Below are positions 44,937-58,244 of a stretch of 64,000 nucleotides of DNA, in pieces. The stretch's first letter is position 1; each line of letters starts with the position of its first letter. Position numbers and translations under genes: made by a program. The stretch is from Hedera helix (Eukaryota; Streptophyta; Magnoliopsida; Apiales; Araliaceae): positions 29,290,017-29,354,016 of the forward strand of contig OX359269.1 of assembly GCA_947179155.2 (NCBI GenBank), written 5' to 3'. The notes below the pieces were generated by a model. That model was given only the letters and a program-made list of their open reading frames with translations, ran no database searches and was not told where the DNA came from.

Positions 44937-45675
44937 CCAATAGGATCGATCAAATGCAAAGATATATTCTCAACCCAAAGTCACTATATGATTTGGAGGA
45001 TCGATTACAACACAGCTGCCAAATTCATTCGATATGAACTTAACGCCAACTTGGCATCACCCCTCAACAACAACAACTAACAATAAAGTCAAGATTTAGT
45101 GACCCGCCATATTCAGAAAAATATGTCCCTGTTGAGGGAAGATGACTTAGTGTCCTGATAAGTAAATCGGGTGATGCCCATCTGATTCTCAGTGAATCAA
45201 CCCCTATTGAGGGAAGATGACTTAGTGTCCTGAAGAGTTAAGAGAACTAAGTGTCCGGGAGTTAGTGTCCAAATTGTAAGGACTTAGTATCTATTTATCC
45301 TTAGTGGAATATCACTGCTCAATGGAGTGAAATAGAAGAGTAAGAGTAGTTCAGGTTCTGAACCTCTTAAAAATTCCTGTGTATTCAATGTCTCTTTAAC
45401 TCATTTTGTATCTTTCATAAATACGTTGTGTGTAATTTGAATGCTATTATTTACTAGTGACATTTTTCAATAGCAACTCAGAACTGTGTATTTACTCTAA
45501 ATGATAAAAAATAGGCTTTACCAAATATTTTAATTCCGCTGTGCATATAAATGTCTATGTATTTGGTTAAACTGTTTAAAAATGCAAAATTCATATAATA
45601 TAAAAAATTGTATGATGATCTATTTAATCCCCCCGCCCCTTCTAGATCAATCTAACGTACCTCTGGGAACCAACA
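44937..45675 (+). repeat. 5' LTR remnant (3' end only)
   Basis: Aligns with 63690-64000 over its first ~400 bp (AATGCAAA.ATATATTCTCAACCC, CTTAGTGTCC words). It ends ...GGAACCAACA two bases before the PBS. The front ~2.8 kb of this LTR is missing. Confidence 0.75.
45132..45235. repeat. 75-bp-spaced duplication inside the 5' LTR remnant
   Basis: TTGAGGGAAGATGACTTAGT and the bases after it occur at 45132 and again at 45207. The matching part of the 3' LTR (about 63885) has it only once. The duplication therefore arose in this copy or its lineage. Confidence 0.85.
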
Positions 45676-45677
45676 AT

Positions 45678-45689
45678 TGGTATCAGAGC
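45678..45689 (+). other. PBS (tRNA-iMet type)
   Basis: TGGTATCAGAGC on the plus strand, two bases after the LTR end CCAACA. Confidence 0.88.
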
Positions 45690-48494
45690 AAGTTCTTATA
45701 AAACTTGCTTAACCGTAAGGAGTAGATCTTATGGTACTGGAATTAGTTCTGTGAAAGGTAAAAAATATTTACCCTTGAGCTTTAATGTTTTTGCTATCTA
45801 GAAAAACTAAGTAAAAACATTATTTTTGAAATATTTAAGAAGAAGGTTTGAGCTAGTCCATATGTCCTTACAAAGACGACTCCATCAACTAGACCCATAT
45901 ATGATGGATGTTAAAAATCATTTCTGAATGGACAAATATAAAGTAGTATCTTGTCATTACAGTTATGCAATTAATGTCTTCTATATGATTCTGGTAGACA
46001 ACTGTTCAGGATATGCTAAATTGTAAAATCACTATGGAAAGTTGGGAAGCTCATGATAAAATTACACTAAAAACACTCCTTACAACTGAAGCTTACTCTA
46101 AGAGAAATGCTTATTTAAAAATAATGCAAGCTCCATCCAACCTCAATCTTCTGATAGATGAAGAAAATAATCAACTTGTCATAAAGATATTGAATATCTC
46201 AAAAAGGGCAAGAACTACTTCATCCAAACTCCTCTTCGCAGTATATTGGGCATTCAATTCTTAGAATCTGTGCTCTTGTCAACCAGATCACTGTGATTGC
46301 TATAAATTCCTTCACGGGAAAGTTATCTAATGAATCATAATGGATTATCTAATCCTAACCCATGCTGATGTTGTTGTTGAAGGTCATCAGACTTGATAAT
46401 GTCTTATGTTACCTAAGAGTAAGAGAATGGGTATGCATAAAAGAAAAAAATGCATTACCCAAAAAGAAAAAAGAGAAATAAGATATGGGTGCAATAAAGA
46501 TCAGGAGCTCAAGCAAGAAAGGAACTGAAGCGTAACTCAGAATCATCAGACAGAAGGAAGAAAACGCTAAAGGGACATCACCACTAGTAATCAAGAAATT
46601 AATTTCAGTAAGGTATAACTTGACACCTCTTAAAATAAATATGTGCATAAATATTAACTGTTCTATATGCTGATATGTGATAACTTGCATATACACAACA
46701 TTACTCAGAATATCTTAGATAACCTCTTTCAATGTTAAATTAAAACAAGAAAAAACATTGACTGATTTGAGAACATCTTATGAAATTGCTTTATCTTCAT
46801 TTCAATTTGAGGCAGACAATAAACTTTTGAGATCAACTCTAAAATTGTGTCCACTAGGGGTTCTCAATCTTAAAAATACTGACATAATGTCTACATATCA
46901 TACTAACTTCTAGTTTGAAAATACAGAATAAGGTCAACCCTACAATTGAAACCTCAGAAAAATCGTAGAGTTAATAGAAACAAACTCCATAATTCAACCT
47001 GGTAAACATTGTAGATTTGATTATTACTCAAAAAACTTGAACTCTAGCTTAGTATGACAAATGCAATTAAAGCAGGTCAATAAGGCTAAAGATGCTTTTC
47101 ACAAAGAGATAAGACTCCTAATCACACACACACACACACACACAAACATGCATCCCTTATGTGCCCCACTTGAAAATTTGCCTATAATTAGAAAAATAAT
47201 TCCTTCGGGGTTTTTAAATTTCTGTGATAAAGTATATTTTTCGTATCATTGCTCTTTCTTGTGTGTCAAGCTCTTCTAAAGATAAGAAGACCAAGGGTTA
47301 CTCATAGAGATAACATGTGGGGATATCATCACCATCATAAAGTAGATTTTGTTTAAAGATTCAGTTATCTATTAATCAGTCAACCATATGTTAAGGAACT
47401 CAAACTATTTTTCTAAACAACCAAAGTCAAATAATAATAATAATTAGGAGAAGAAGCTTAAGTCTTCTATGAATGAAATGTTCTGAGTCTAGAAAAGCGT
47501 CATTAAGAATCTACTTGCATCAAAAATTTCTTTAATGAATAAATACAGAAGAGAACAGAACTTCATTCAAAGTAGGAATACTATTTGGACAAATTTGTCA
47601 AAGCTACCTGCATCACTTGGAGGAAATCTCTCAATCGTTCAGCTTCGTAATGTCTCATAAATCTTTGGAAGAAAAGGAAATCAGTTCTTGAAAATCTATA
47701 CCTTTTTTGGCTGAACATATAAAATCTTTAACAAACAGTAAAGGTTAATTGACTACTATAACTGAAGCAAAATGAGGACATGATCAGCTAATCATGAAAC
47801 TTACTGAATTTAAGAATGTTAATGGTTTTCATCATAGCATACTTAAGCTAACAATCATGATCAAGAAATGCTACTAAGTGTAATGAAAGTCAATTAGGAT
47901 GATATCATGACCCTTAACCTTCGAAACTAAAGAAAGAGCTGACAAATTTTGCAATTAGTATTTTATCAATCGTAGAGTCAAGAGATGAATATGATAGATA
48001 TGCAAACATTACTTCTGGACAGTGTAATCATAGAGTCAAATAAAAAAAGTCAACTTTTTGAGTCTAATTGCTTCACATATCAGCTGACAAATAATAGAAT
48101 TTCACCTTGAGAGATGTAAAGGAGAAAGCACATAGAGAATACAAGGACAATTGATCAATCATAAAATCCTGTCAATGATCCTTTAATAGTCATGTTCAAT
48201 TCAAAATTAGTAACAATAAATTTCATAAGGGATATCAACTCCAAGTGGATTCAAGATGAATCAATTGAACTCTTATAAATGCTGACTAGACAGAGAAATC
48301 AACTGAATCAAAAATCTAGGAACCGATTTCCAGAATACTAAAGATATCTAGTTCTTAGCATTTGAGTCAAGCTTCAATCACAGTCTGATTGAAGATGGAG
48401 CAAGAATAAGAGACAAGACCAAACTGGTTACATAATGAAATCAACCGTAATTAAGTCATTGTGCTAGATATTTAACTGATGATTAAACTGATGT
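45690..48494 (+). other. Internal region, left part, non-coding remnant
   Basis: AT-rich and full of stops in all frames. The longest open stretch (46013-46264, TMESWEAHDKITLKTLL...) shows no recognisable gag motif. A CA microsatellite lies at 47124-47145. It is read as gag/pol sequence decayed beyond recognition, by position only. Confidence 0.45.
48492..48494. repeat. Left TSD (TGT) of CACTA-2
   Basis: TGT before CACTACTAG; repeated at 58541-58543 after CTAGTAGTG. Confidence 0.88.
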
Positions 48495-48840
48495 CACTAC
48501 TAGAAATTTGGCCTATAGCAACGGTCATCGACCATCGCTATAGGCCAAAAGATTGTCGCTAAAGGTATTAGCGATGATCGGCCGATCGCCGCCTTAGAAG
48601 CTGTCGATAAAACCTATAACGACGATCCTACATATCTATACCGACGGTTTGATCGTCGCTACCAACCAGACCAAAAATGCACTTAAGTTTTTTTATCGAT
48701 GACCAATACATATCAATAGTGATGATTATAGTCGTCGCTAAAAAAAGTTCTATAGCGACGGTCAATTGCGACCGTCACTATAAGCCTTAACAAAAGCTTA
48801 TAACGACAGTCGATGACCGTCGTTATAAGCCTTCTAAATA
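48495..48840. repeat. Left subterminal repeat zone of CACTA-2
   Basis: Repeated TATAGCGACGGTC/GACCGTCGCTATA and close variants, several forming perfect or near-perfect stem-like pairs such as around 48750-48785. Confidence 0.87.
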
Positions 48841-49428
48841 TTAAAAAAATATATATATTAATAAAATTATTATTCAACACACAATATAATGTCTTATAAT
48901 AATTATAAATAAATTTAAATCATTTAAAATCATTTACATCACAACTGTTAAATACATCAAATTATAGTTAACCAAAAGTAAAATAAAAATATTTCTAATC
49001 ACATTTCAATGGCCTCTAATTTGGGAACAATGCTCTCTTTTAACATGAACTCGAATGGTAAATTCTCTACTGCAAATACAAACATGAAGAAAGTAAGTTT
49101 ATATATACAATTTAAAGTCTATTAATCTTCTAAAATAGGACAATCATAATCAATTTCAAGTGATTTAGTAAATGATAAAGTATATAACGAAATAATTTCT
49201 AAAACCATTTCTTAAGTAAACAGGTTTGCATTAACGTTTCTTGTTCAATTATTTAGCTTTAGAAAATAATATGCAGAATGAAATAAATAGGCAGACAACA
49301 CATGAAACCCTTGAAACATTCAGGGAAAAAAGAAAAAGGTCTAAAGTAGTAAGTTATTTCTAGTACATCTAGGAAACAAAGTAAAAATAAAAAGAAGGCC
49401 TAATATGTTTTAGGATTGTTTGAAGAAC

Positions 49429-49790
49429 AAACCTAAATCTCAAGAACTGCTTCACCTACGTGGGTTGGCTGAACTCCAGCTTCAGGGACTAAATTTTTAG
49501 CCTGTGACATTGCAGTGTAGCCATTAATTCTTAGACTTCACACAGAGAGATTTAAGATAATACAATTAATTCTTACATCAATTATGTGATAACCACTGAA
49601 ATGAAACTAAAGTTGAGGTTATATAGATTAGTCTTTACCATAGGATAAAAATCTGGTACCTCATAGCTATCAGGCTGCTGTAAGTCAAGAAAACATACAA
49701 CTCCTTCTCTAACCCCAGCAAACTTCGAAATGAACTTAGCATATGAGAGCTTGTTCAAAGCATGCATAAAGACAAACCTTAATATAAAGA
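49429..49790 (-). pseudogene. Captured gene fragment, unidentified (last two exons?)
   Basis: On the minus strand, KLSYAKFISKFAGVREGVV, CFLDLQQPDSYEVPDFYPM runs up to a GTAAAG donor at ~49640. A second stretch after an ACAG acceptor (~49505) reads AKNLVPEAGVQPTHVGEAV, LEI and a stop. Codon use and splice signals look gene-like. I do not recognise the product. Confidence 0.45.
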
Positions 49791-51483
49791 TTACTTTATC
49801 TATGAGAAACAATGTCCTGTAACACAATGAAGAGCTAGCATAAAGACGATTCAGAAACAAATGATTTTAATTACATGGGCATTTTAAAAGCCTACATAAC
49901 ATGCATGACTAAAATATACTGAAATTTGACACTTTTTTTGTACGTCTTGGTCAGTATGTGTGTTTCTTAACCTCTGTGGAATGAAGCATGTCAAAATTAA
50001 TGGAACAAAGAGATTTTAATTTATTTTTTTGTGTCTGTTCCTTCTTTTGTACTTCTTTTCATGCATTTGTTCATACAAGAAGAAAAGATTCGAAAGAGAA
50101 TGGAAGATTTAGTTATTGAATGCCTAAACAAAAGCATTACTGCAGTAACCCAAAAAAAACAAAAGACAAGAAAAGTAGATGAAGAGGAGCAACAATATGA
50201 AATAGTAGAGTATTAATTAATAAGGTTGACATTAAGATACAACGACAGAGGAAAACTAATTACATGCATCAATTATTTTTTTTATGATGTTGAAAGCCTT
50301 ATATACCTTTGACAATTTATGTGAGAGGATGACATAGTCCTGCTCTGTTTATATTAATTTATTATTTAATTATTTATTTTTCAACAACTACTACGTACTA
50401 CTAATTGACTGATTCAATTATAATCAGTCAAGTATTATTTATAGGAAGGAAGCTAGGCAGTTTGTTAAGGCCAAAACTCTAGCCATTCAGTTACTACATA
50501 AGAGTGAGTAGCACTAGTAGTAGTAGTATATTATTGAATGACCAAAATAATGTCAGAATGAATCAATCTCCTTTACAAGTAAGATAAGAGGCGTACGTAG
50601 CTATGCTATTTGTACTGTGGTGCAGGCTACACACAATAAAATGAAAGCAACCCATTAAATCTCGCTTAACCGAAAATAAATTAATAAGTCAGCCATAGTG
50701 TTCATATAAAGTCTCACAATACCTTCATATTAAATGATAAAGTAAAGCACATACATGATGGAAAACTTACTTAAGAATAATTCGATATAACATACCAGTG
50801 CTAATAATATTCAGATTCTTTAGTATTTGATAGTTCGGAGCATCCATATATGCAAAGATATAATACTGCTTAAATATAGAATGTATCAGAATATAAGATG
50901 ACTGAAAGAATCGATACTAAAAACTTTAAACAAAACGAACCTGGAATAAATTCTTGACAAGGTAAAGTGCAGGAGAATGGGGTAAACGCTGACTTCATCC
51001 AATGTTGTACTTAACCTATTAAACACAGATTAAAAATGCAAGAGATGCAGGAATTAGAAAAGTTATGCAAAGAACTAGGATTTAATGCATAAATATATGA
51101 ATAGTTAATTATTAGCATAAATTCACTCTCTAAAGCAATTTTAAAAACAATTGGTAGCTAGCATAAATTCACTTTCTCTTAAGCAATTTCACAAACAATT
51201 AGTAGCTAAGGAAGTGCACCATGAGTCCATGAGAGTACAAACTATAAAGGAAGTATCAGGCTTTTAAGTTCTTCAATTGACCTACTATTTTAAAATTTTC
51301 TTTAATAAACTGGAAAAGCAAAGCATATAATTATAATATGCAAAAAAATGGAATTTGGTCAGATGAAATCATAGCATGCAACTCCACCACGAATGCTATA
51401 AAAATCTACACTTGACTAAAAAAAATTAATGACATACTTAATGAATCCAAGAAAATACAAAATTTTACGTGCAAATGGATTTA

Positions 51484-51610
51484 TGCTTGGTAACTGATTA
51501 CCACATAAAAACCTTCATCTTTGGGATTAAGACCTAGTCCAGAGCACTTCTTTTAGTTATTGGAGAAAACTCTTTCATGGACTTCTCAGCCAATAGGAAG
51601 AACCTATAAT
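51484..51610 (-). pseudogene. Possible captured exon, unidentified
   Basis: The minus strand reads FFLLAEKSMKEFSPITKRSA, then GLNPKDEGFYVVI after a stop. Short and uncertain. Near it, a 41-bp unit is directly duplicated (CCATACTTGAATGTTGATAA at 51719 and 51754 region). Confidence 0.3.
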
Positions 51611-52672
51611 GCATAAAGAGAAAGAGAATAAGTACTTGAATGGAAATTGCTATTATATATCTAAGATGGGTTCCTTGATTCAATAGCACTAAAAACTGCC
51701 TTTTGGAAATGTCAATAGCCATACTTGAATGTTGATAAAAGTTGACTGTAGAAGCCATACTTGAATGTTGATAAAAGTTGACTGTAGATTCGTAGTTTGT
51801 GTCAATAGCTGTTGCAAATACTTGCAACAAAATTAACACTAAATTAAGAATATGACAAAGCATCTGAAGAACTATTGAGTTTGTATATCTTGCATTTTTA
51901 GCAGTAAGAGTGCAATTACTATGTAAAATCATTAATTAGTATGTCTTTATTTTTATCACAATATGACAAAAAAATCATCAATAAGTCATAAATAGTAATT
52001 TTAGAATATTTGTGGAACCATATTAAATTAGGGTACAAGCAATTGTCTTGTTAACTAATTTCTCAGCGTAGTTAATTGAAAGGAATAGAAATTATCTTCT
52101 ACCAAAAAAGGTAAATCTTTAGTCACCATTTCCATTAATTTCAAGAGGGCAATAAAGTAGATTCAATAAAATATCCTTATTCCGCTATACACTAGTTCTT
52201 TATTTCCATTATATATCAAGAAATTCATAAAATAAAATATAAAAAACTAAAATCATATACTTCTAATTATAAGTAAATTAATCCGGGAAAAAAATCGAGA
52301 ATAATATTTCTTGAATAATGAGACCATGAATTTGAGAAAGGTCAGCAATCATATGCATTATCAAATATATTCCGACAAAAATCAATACTACTAAATTCTA
52401 GCAATCAGTCAATAAATCTGATAATTCTTTGCAATCATTTTCTTCTTGTGATAAGTTAAAGTTGACAATTATATAAATCATAATAAATCCTACAAGAATA
52501 AACAATGCTTCCAGCACAAAGTCAAATAATCAAAGAAAAATCAATAATCATATGCTTTAGAAGTTTAAAAATAGATTTTGAAAGTTATAAAACCAGAAAA
52601 TACTCAAGTAAATCCTAAACCCTCATTATAAAAGGAAACACTTGCAATTGCGACCATACATTTTGCAAGAGC

Positions 52673-52931
52673 CTGATTTCCATCTTTATCAAATCTATAA
52701 AGCTTTGATTTACTGCACAAAAATTTAAAACAATTAAATATCTAAAAGATGAATTAGCAAAAATAAGATTTAGAGAAAGTATAGATCGAGGATTGCGTCT
52801 TCATCTTCTTCACTGATAGTGATGACAACCATTTCTTGCCTTACGATCGTAGCAACTTGTGCTACAATATCTTCATCTTCGTCAGCAACGATTTCTTCCT
52901 CTTTTCTGTGCTCTAGATCGTTGCTAGCCAT
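52673..52931 (-). pseudogene. RANBP1: Captured 5' fragment of RanBP1
   Basis: ATG at 52931. Exon 1 (52931 to ~52785) encodes MASNDLEHRKEEEIVADEDE, DIVAQVATIVRQE, and EEDEDAILDL. Exon 2 (52712-52673), after a TGCAG acceptor, encodes the KSKLYRFDKDGNQ that opens the Ran-binding domain. The phase-2 junction CT|T restores Leu, as in the family. The donors are changed (AT and GC in place of GT). RanBP1 assists GTP hydrolysis by Ran during nuclear transport. The domain is cut off after ~14 residues, so no function is expected. Confidence 0.83.
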
Positions 52932-53158
52932 TTAGGGTTGGGTATGATGATTTCGTCCATTAGGGGGCTGGGTATGAGAGATTTAGGGAGTTGAGAGAGA
53001 TTTTAAGGCCGATTATAAGAGATTTAGGGGAGTTGAGAGGGATTGAGTTTTTGGGAGAAAATTCTAGAGTATATTTATGTCGAGATTTAGGGGACTTGAG
53101 AGAGTTTTTGAGAGTGAAAATAATGAAGGAAGTTTTTTAAGGAATAATTCAGTAAGGA

Positions 53159-53163
53159 GGGAG
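53159..53163. repeat. Left TSD (GGGAG) of the solo LTR
   Basis: GGGAG before TGTAACGACC; repeated at 58237-58241 after TTATTACA. Confidence 0.9.
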
Positions 53164-56100
53164 TGTAACGACCCGAAAATTCGCGTGCTGTCCACGACGA
53201 ACCTCCGCTCGTTAACCGTACAACCTTGTACTTAAATCCACAATATACATCAATAATATCATTGATGAAACTAGTTTATTTTAAAACTATTACAATCTCA
53301 TTCACAATCTATAACTATATTGTAGTTATTTAAAACAGAGTTTATTCAAAACTATATCATGATCCTGTCTCAGAATCGAAATCTTTACTTAATGACATCT
53401 CAGACTGAATATAATATGATTTAGTCTATTACAAAAAAAATAGTAGTACAATAAACTCACTACATACCATATTCAAAATTTTATTTTATTAATACAAATC
53501 TTCCTTTGTACAACTAGGTATGATAATATATCATAACCCCAAATTCGGACTCCTTTGACCCCGAATCTGGTCCGTTAAAAGTAACCTCAATCCTGAGTTT
53601 AAACTAATTATATTAAACTCATAAACAATAAGTTAATACAATTATTACTATAATCTAGGTATTAAACCTTAAATGAATACAACGGTATGTTTGAATACAA
53701 CCTTCAACTCTATTCCATTCCAGAATCGCAATCTTTAAACATTCTATTACAACTTTGAGATCATATGTATAGTGACTCAATTACCCCATCTATTATCCTC
53801 ATACATAAAAGACAACCTCTGCAAACGATTTTAAATAATATATACATGTTCTTTCAACATTTAGGTTTGCTATTCTGTAGCACATTAAAACATTACCTAA
53901 TCGCAAATATTACACAATGAAGGTAATTTAATCTATCGCAAGTTTTACTATAAAGGCACCTACGCTTTAATCTTGATGACTCGTTAGTTAATCTTCATTT
54001 GCCTCTACCAGAGTAATCCGTTTTCCCAAGCTGCGCTATAATGTTTTATTTTAAGCAAGAGTGAGCACGACGGCTCAGCAAGTCTAACAGTTTCACATAA
54101 CACATAAACATATTTCATCATGCTTCATGCATCTCATGCTTTACAATGACTACATATCTCATGTCTATCATGCTTTGCATTTACTCTATGATTCATGCTA
54201 TTCATGCATGTCATTTACAATTTCATACAGTTCAATATATATAGAGCAATCAACTTAATCATCTAGTGCATATCAATAGTTTATTTCAACTTTTATCATA
54301 AAAGCACATTACCACATTATTACACATAATAATATATGCACATATAATAATTTTGTAGTATTTTAAATCAGGCACATAATGCAACACGTTCTGAAAAACT
54401 TGCCTGGACTTGTATAACCAGCTTACGCTAATCTTTCACGTTCCTTGCATCACCTATATAATATGTGAGATCAACGGTGCACAATATCAATCACAGTTTG
54501 ACTCAATACTAAACCTTTAAAGATACTTATTTCTTCTTATCGTCCCCTTTTAAATCAATAGGGTTAATTTCATATTTTAATCTCTCGTTAAATTGACTTA
54601 GTGTTTCATATTCAACACCGTAAATCTTTTTGTATAAACTATGCAGTTCTGATATTTATTAATGTCACTGCATTAATGCCTGGACCTTATTTCTGTTTAG
54701 GTCGAACAACTAATTAGTCACTAATGGACTGTACCCTTGGTTTAACTTAATCACATCATTTAACTCGATGATTTATCATAATATTAACTGCATTGGTTAA
54801 TATTTTAAACTCTTACTATTAATTAGTAATAACTTATAATGTTATTTAATTGTTAAATAACACTTTAAATAATTATTACTATTATTAATTCCTTTTTAAT
54901 AATAGTTTACCTTAATCATTATTATTACTCTTTTAATAATAATTTAATTGCTTGCTAGTATTATTACCCTTTAATAATATTTTATTTGACTTCTCATTAT
55001 TATTAATCATTTTAATAATAATTTAATTGTTCATCAATATTATTAACCATTTAATAATATATGAAATCCTCATGTATCATTAGTAATTATTTAATAATGA
55101 TTCAACCCTTAACTATTATTATTCAATAGTTAATTACTTGTTAAACAATATTATTAATTCTTTAATAATATTTTAAATTAATTACATATCATTATTAATT
55201 ATTGAATAATGATTTAATTCTTAACTATTATCATTTAATAGTTAATCATTAATATTATTAATATATTTTAATTACTTAATAATCTTCTCCCGATTAAGTA
55301 ATAATTTATTCCACTTAATTACCATTTAATTATTATTTAACATGAATTAAATAATAATTAATTAATTACTTATCCGTACTCATTATTTAATATTAATTAA
55401 ATAATAAACAATTATACTATTAACTCTAACATCCTTTGATTACTATTTAATATATTAAATAGAAAGCAATTAACCCTCTTTAATTATTATTTAATGTTAA
55501 TTAAATAATAATTAATTAATTATATTTATTTATTTATTTATTATTTACTCTTAATTAAATAAAATAATAAATAATTATGTTATCAACTTTACATAACTTT
55601 AATTATTATTTAATTTAAAAGAATAATTACCTAACTCTCTTTATTTATTATTTAATTTTATTAAATAATAAATAATTAAAGTTTAAAATCTTTATCTTAC
55701 TCTAATTATTATTTAATATTAATTAAAGAATAATTAGTTATTTACTTTCCTTTATTTACTATTTAATACCTAATTAAATAATAAATAATTAATTTATTTT
55801 CTCCAAACAAGTTGATATTGTTATTAAATACCTAAAGAACATATTTAATATTTAATAATAATTTATTTATAATTTTCTTGAATTATTAGCTAGGTAGTCA
55901 CAAATTAGTGTACCTTTACACCATAAATAATATGAAAAATACCAATTTTTGGAAATAATACCATCTCCATACATATAACACTTCAAATAATCAGTAGGTT
56001 ATTTGTTCATATTTTTCCAACATTTAAAAATACTTTTTATTATTTTTCATACAAAGTAAGCTTTTATTATTAAATAATTATGAGAAATAGCTACTGACAT

Positions 56101-58236
56101 TATAAAAATACCATTAAATTCAAAAAAATATTACACAAAATTCCAAGCAACTTTATAGTTTTGACCGTCGCCGGAACCGGCCGGAAAATGGGTGAACCGG
56201 CCGCCGGAATGATCCGGCCGGTTCACCGGAAAAAAACCGGCAGTAGATTTTAATTCTGTCCAGTTTTGGGGTCCTTCACTAAAACTTTAATAACTTGAGT
56301 TCTATAACTCCGATTAAGCTCTACTTTATATTGTTGGAATCGTGACTTCCCGAACTATAATTATCTATTATCGGATTAATTTTTCGGACACAATTTGACC
56401 ACTGAAAACAGCCTAAAACTGGACTGTTCACGCAAAACTTCCGACAGTGGAGTGTTTGAGTAGAAAAATCATATCTCACTCATTTTAAATCGGATTTTAG
56501 TCATTCAAGTTGGAGAATTTACATAACTAAAGATCTAGCATAGAAAATTGACGGATTATGATTCCGACTTACGGATCATGAACAGTAATTCCGGGAATGA
56601 GGCTACTTGGTTTTTAGTTTTCCGGTAAACATCATTTTACAACTTTTGCTAAGTTTTTCCACATAAATGCTTATGGATCCATACCAAAAATCCATGAAAC
56701 ACTTATTTAACATATCTAGCATGGATCTAGACTTAAAGAACATAAAGATGGTATTTTTACCATTTATTTCTTATTTTAATCACATAACAAGCATAAGTAA
56801 GATTTTTAGGATTTTCTAACCTTTTTGTTTTGTGTGCTTGCTTTATCTTCCTTCTAAAATAGTAGATGAACCTCTAAGCTCTTCTCTTGGTTAAGAATGG
56901 GTTGAGTTGGCTTGACTCGGCTCGACTCGGTTGAGTTAACTCATTAGTTTATTTACTATTTCACTTAACTCACTTGGAACTCACTCCAACTCACTAGCAC
57001 CAATATGAAAGCTCTCTCTTGCAACTTTTTAAACTCTTAGCCAAGGAACCAAGTGATTTATTTATAGTGAAGACAACCTATACATACACACCTTGTAAGC
57101 ATATAAATTGGACTTCAAGCATTCTACAAATTCTAGCCAAAAGAGGATGAGTATTCCACACTTTTTCTCAACATTGCCCTAATTTTTGATTTATTTTTAT
57201 TAGTTAACTTGCAAAATAAAAAACCTTCTAGAAGCTTTTAATCTGGATAAAAAAAAGTGGGCTTTCAATTTAATTGTTTAGGCTTACTATTCATCTTAGT
57301 TGGGCTACTATAACACCAAATTAATTTACCAACATTGAGCTTAAACATTAATTTATTAATCTCCCAATTTAAATAAATCATTGGGCTTACCTAATTAAAT
57401 TAATACAACCAACATACAAATTCATACTTAATTAATTAAGTGGACTTGTTTAAAAATAATATATGAGCTAGCCTATTAGTATTTAACTACTTGTTGGACT
57501 ATTAATTAATATTATTAATATTTCACATAGTTATTATTAATTAATAATTATATTAATTAATTTACATAACCCAATTAGACTTACCCTAATTAAGCCTAAT
57601 TGAATCCTAATTTGGGTTTCTCAACATACCACTCGCTCAATATTAATTTCCTAAGTTTGTTCGTTAGTTTAATAACCCCTTTGATCGAACAACTTTAAAA
57701 TAAATCCTCGAATATTTAAATATTCATAATACCCTTTCCTAGGGTTTGAAATGATCATCCTTCATTAATTCACTAATTTAAAATTTAAAATTTAAAATTT
57801 AAAATTTTATTTATAACATTATTAAATTTTTAGGTTCATTTCAACTAGGTTGGCTTAAATCGAATTACCGCAACAACCTAGCTTATCTTATCCATCAAAT
57901 AATTCATCGAATTTTTAAAGGTATCATACTACCTTATTTTACCCTAGCGAATTATCTTTATTATAATTCTCTTATCTATCGAGTCACTAATTGCATCCTG
58001 AGTTAATGACTGATTTACTCGCCCCTCTAAGGCATCTCTGTTCCAAGAGAAAATTTGCAGGGTTCTACAACACTCGAACCTCCCAGGTTCTTACTAACAC
58101 ATAGGAAAAAATAAATTTATCCATCTATTTTCACCCTTCTCATAGAACTAGGTTTTTTTTTTTAAATTTTACCACCTTTATAATCTCCTCAATATTTTCA
58201 TTAAAAGAAATATTGTTAAATATTCGGGTTATTACA
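53164..58236 (-). repeat. Solo LTR (5.07 kb) of a third chromovirus-like family
   Basis: Ends TGTAACGACCCG...GGTTATTACA, flanked by a perfect 5-bp TSD, with no PBS, PPT or coding sequence inside. The order of landmarks matches the first chromovirus LTR on the same strand: GAGTGAGCACGACGGCTCAGCAAG (54058) against GAATGAGCAA...TTAGCAAG; a long TTATTATTTAAT zone (54780-55870); a CTTCCTTCTAAAATAG block (56848); and a TGGGCT-rich stretch (57250-57380). So it is a minus-strand LTR, formed by recombination between the two LTRs of a full element. A (AAATTTA)n tract lies at 57778-57808. Confidence 0.85.
57060..57067 (-). promoter_or_regulatory. TATA-like box in the solo LTR
   Basis: The minus strand reads CTATAAAT, ~1.17 kb into the LTR, after the TGGGCT-rich zone as in the other two LTR families. 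Confidence 0.5.
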
Positions 58237-58244
58237 GGGAGCGC

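Noticed and set aside
9183..45689. PBS-like TGGTATCAGAGC sites as tRNA gene fragments
   Set aside because: Only the 12-base 3' complement is present, each time beside an LTR end; no cloverleaf can be drawn.
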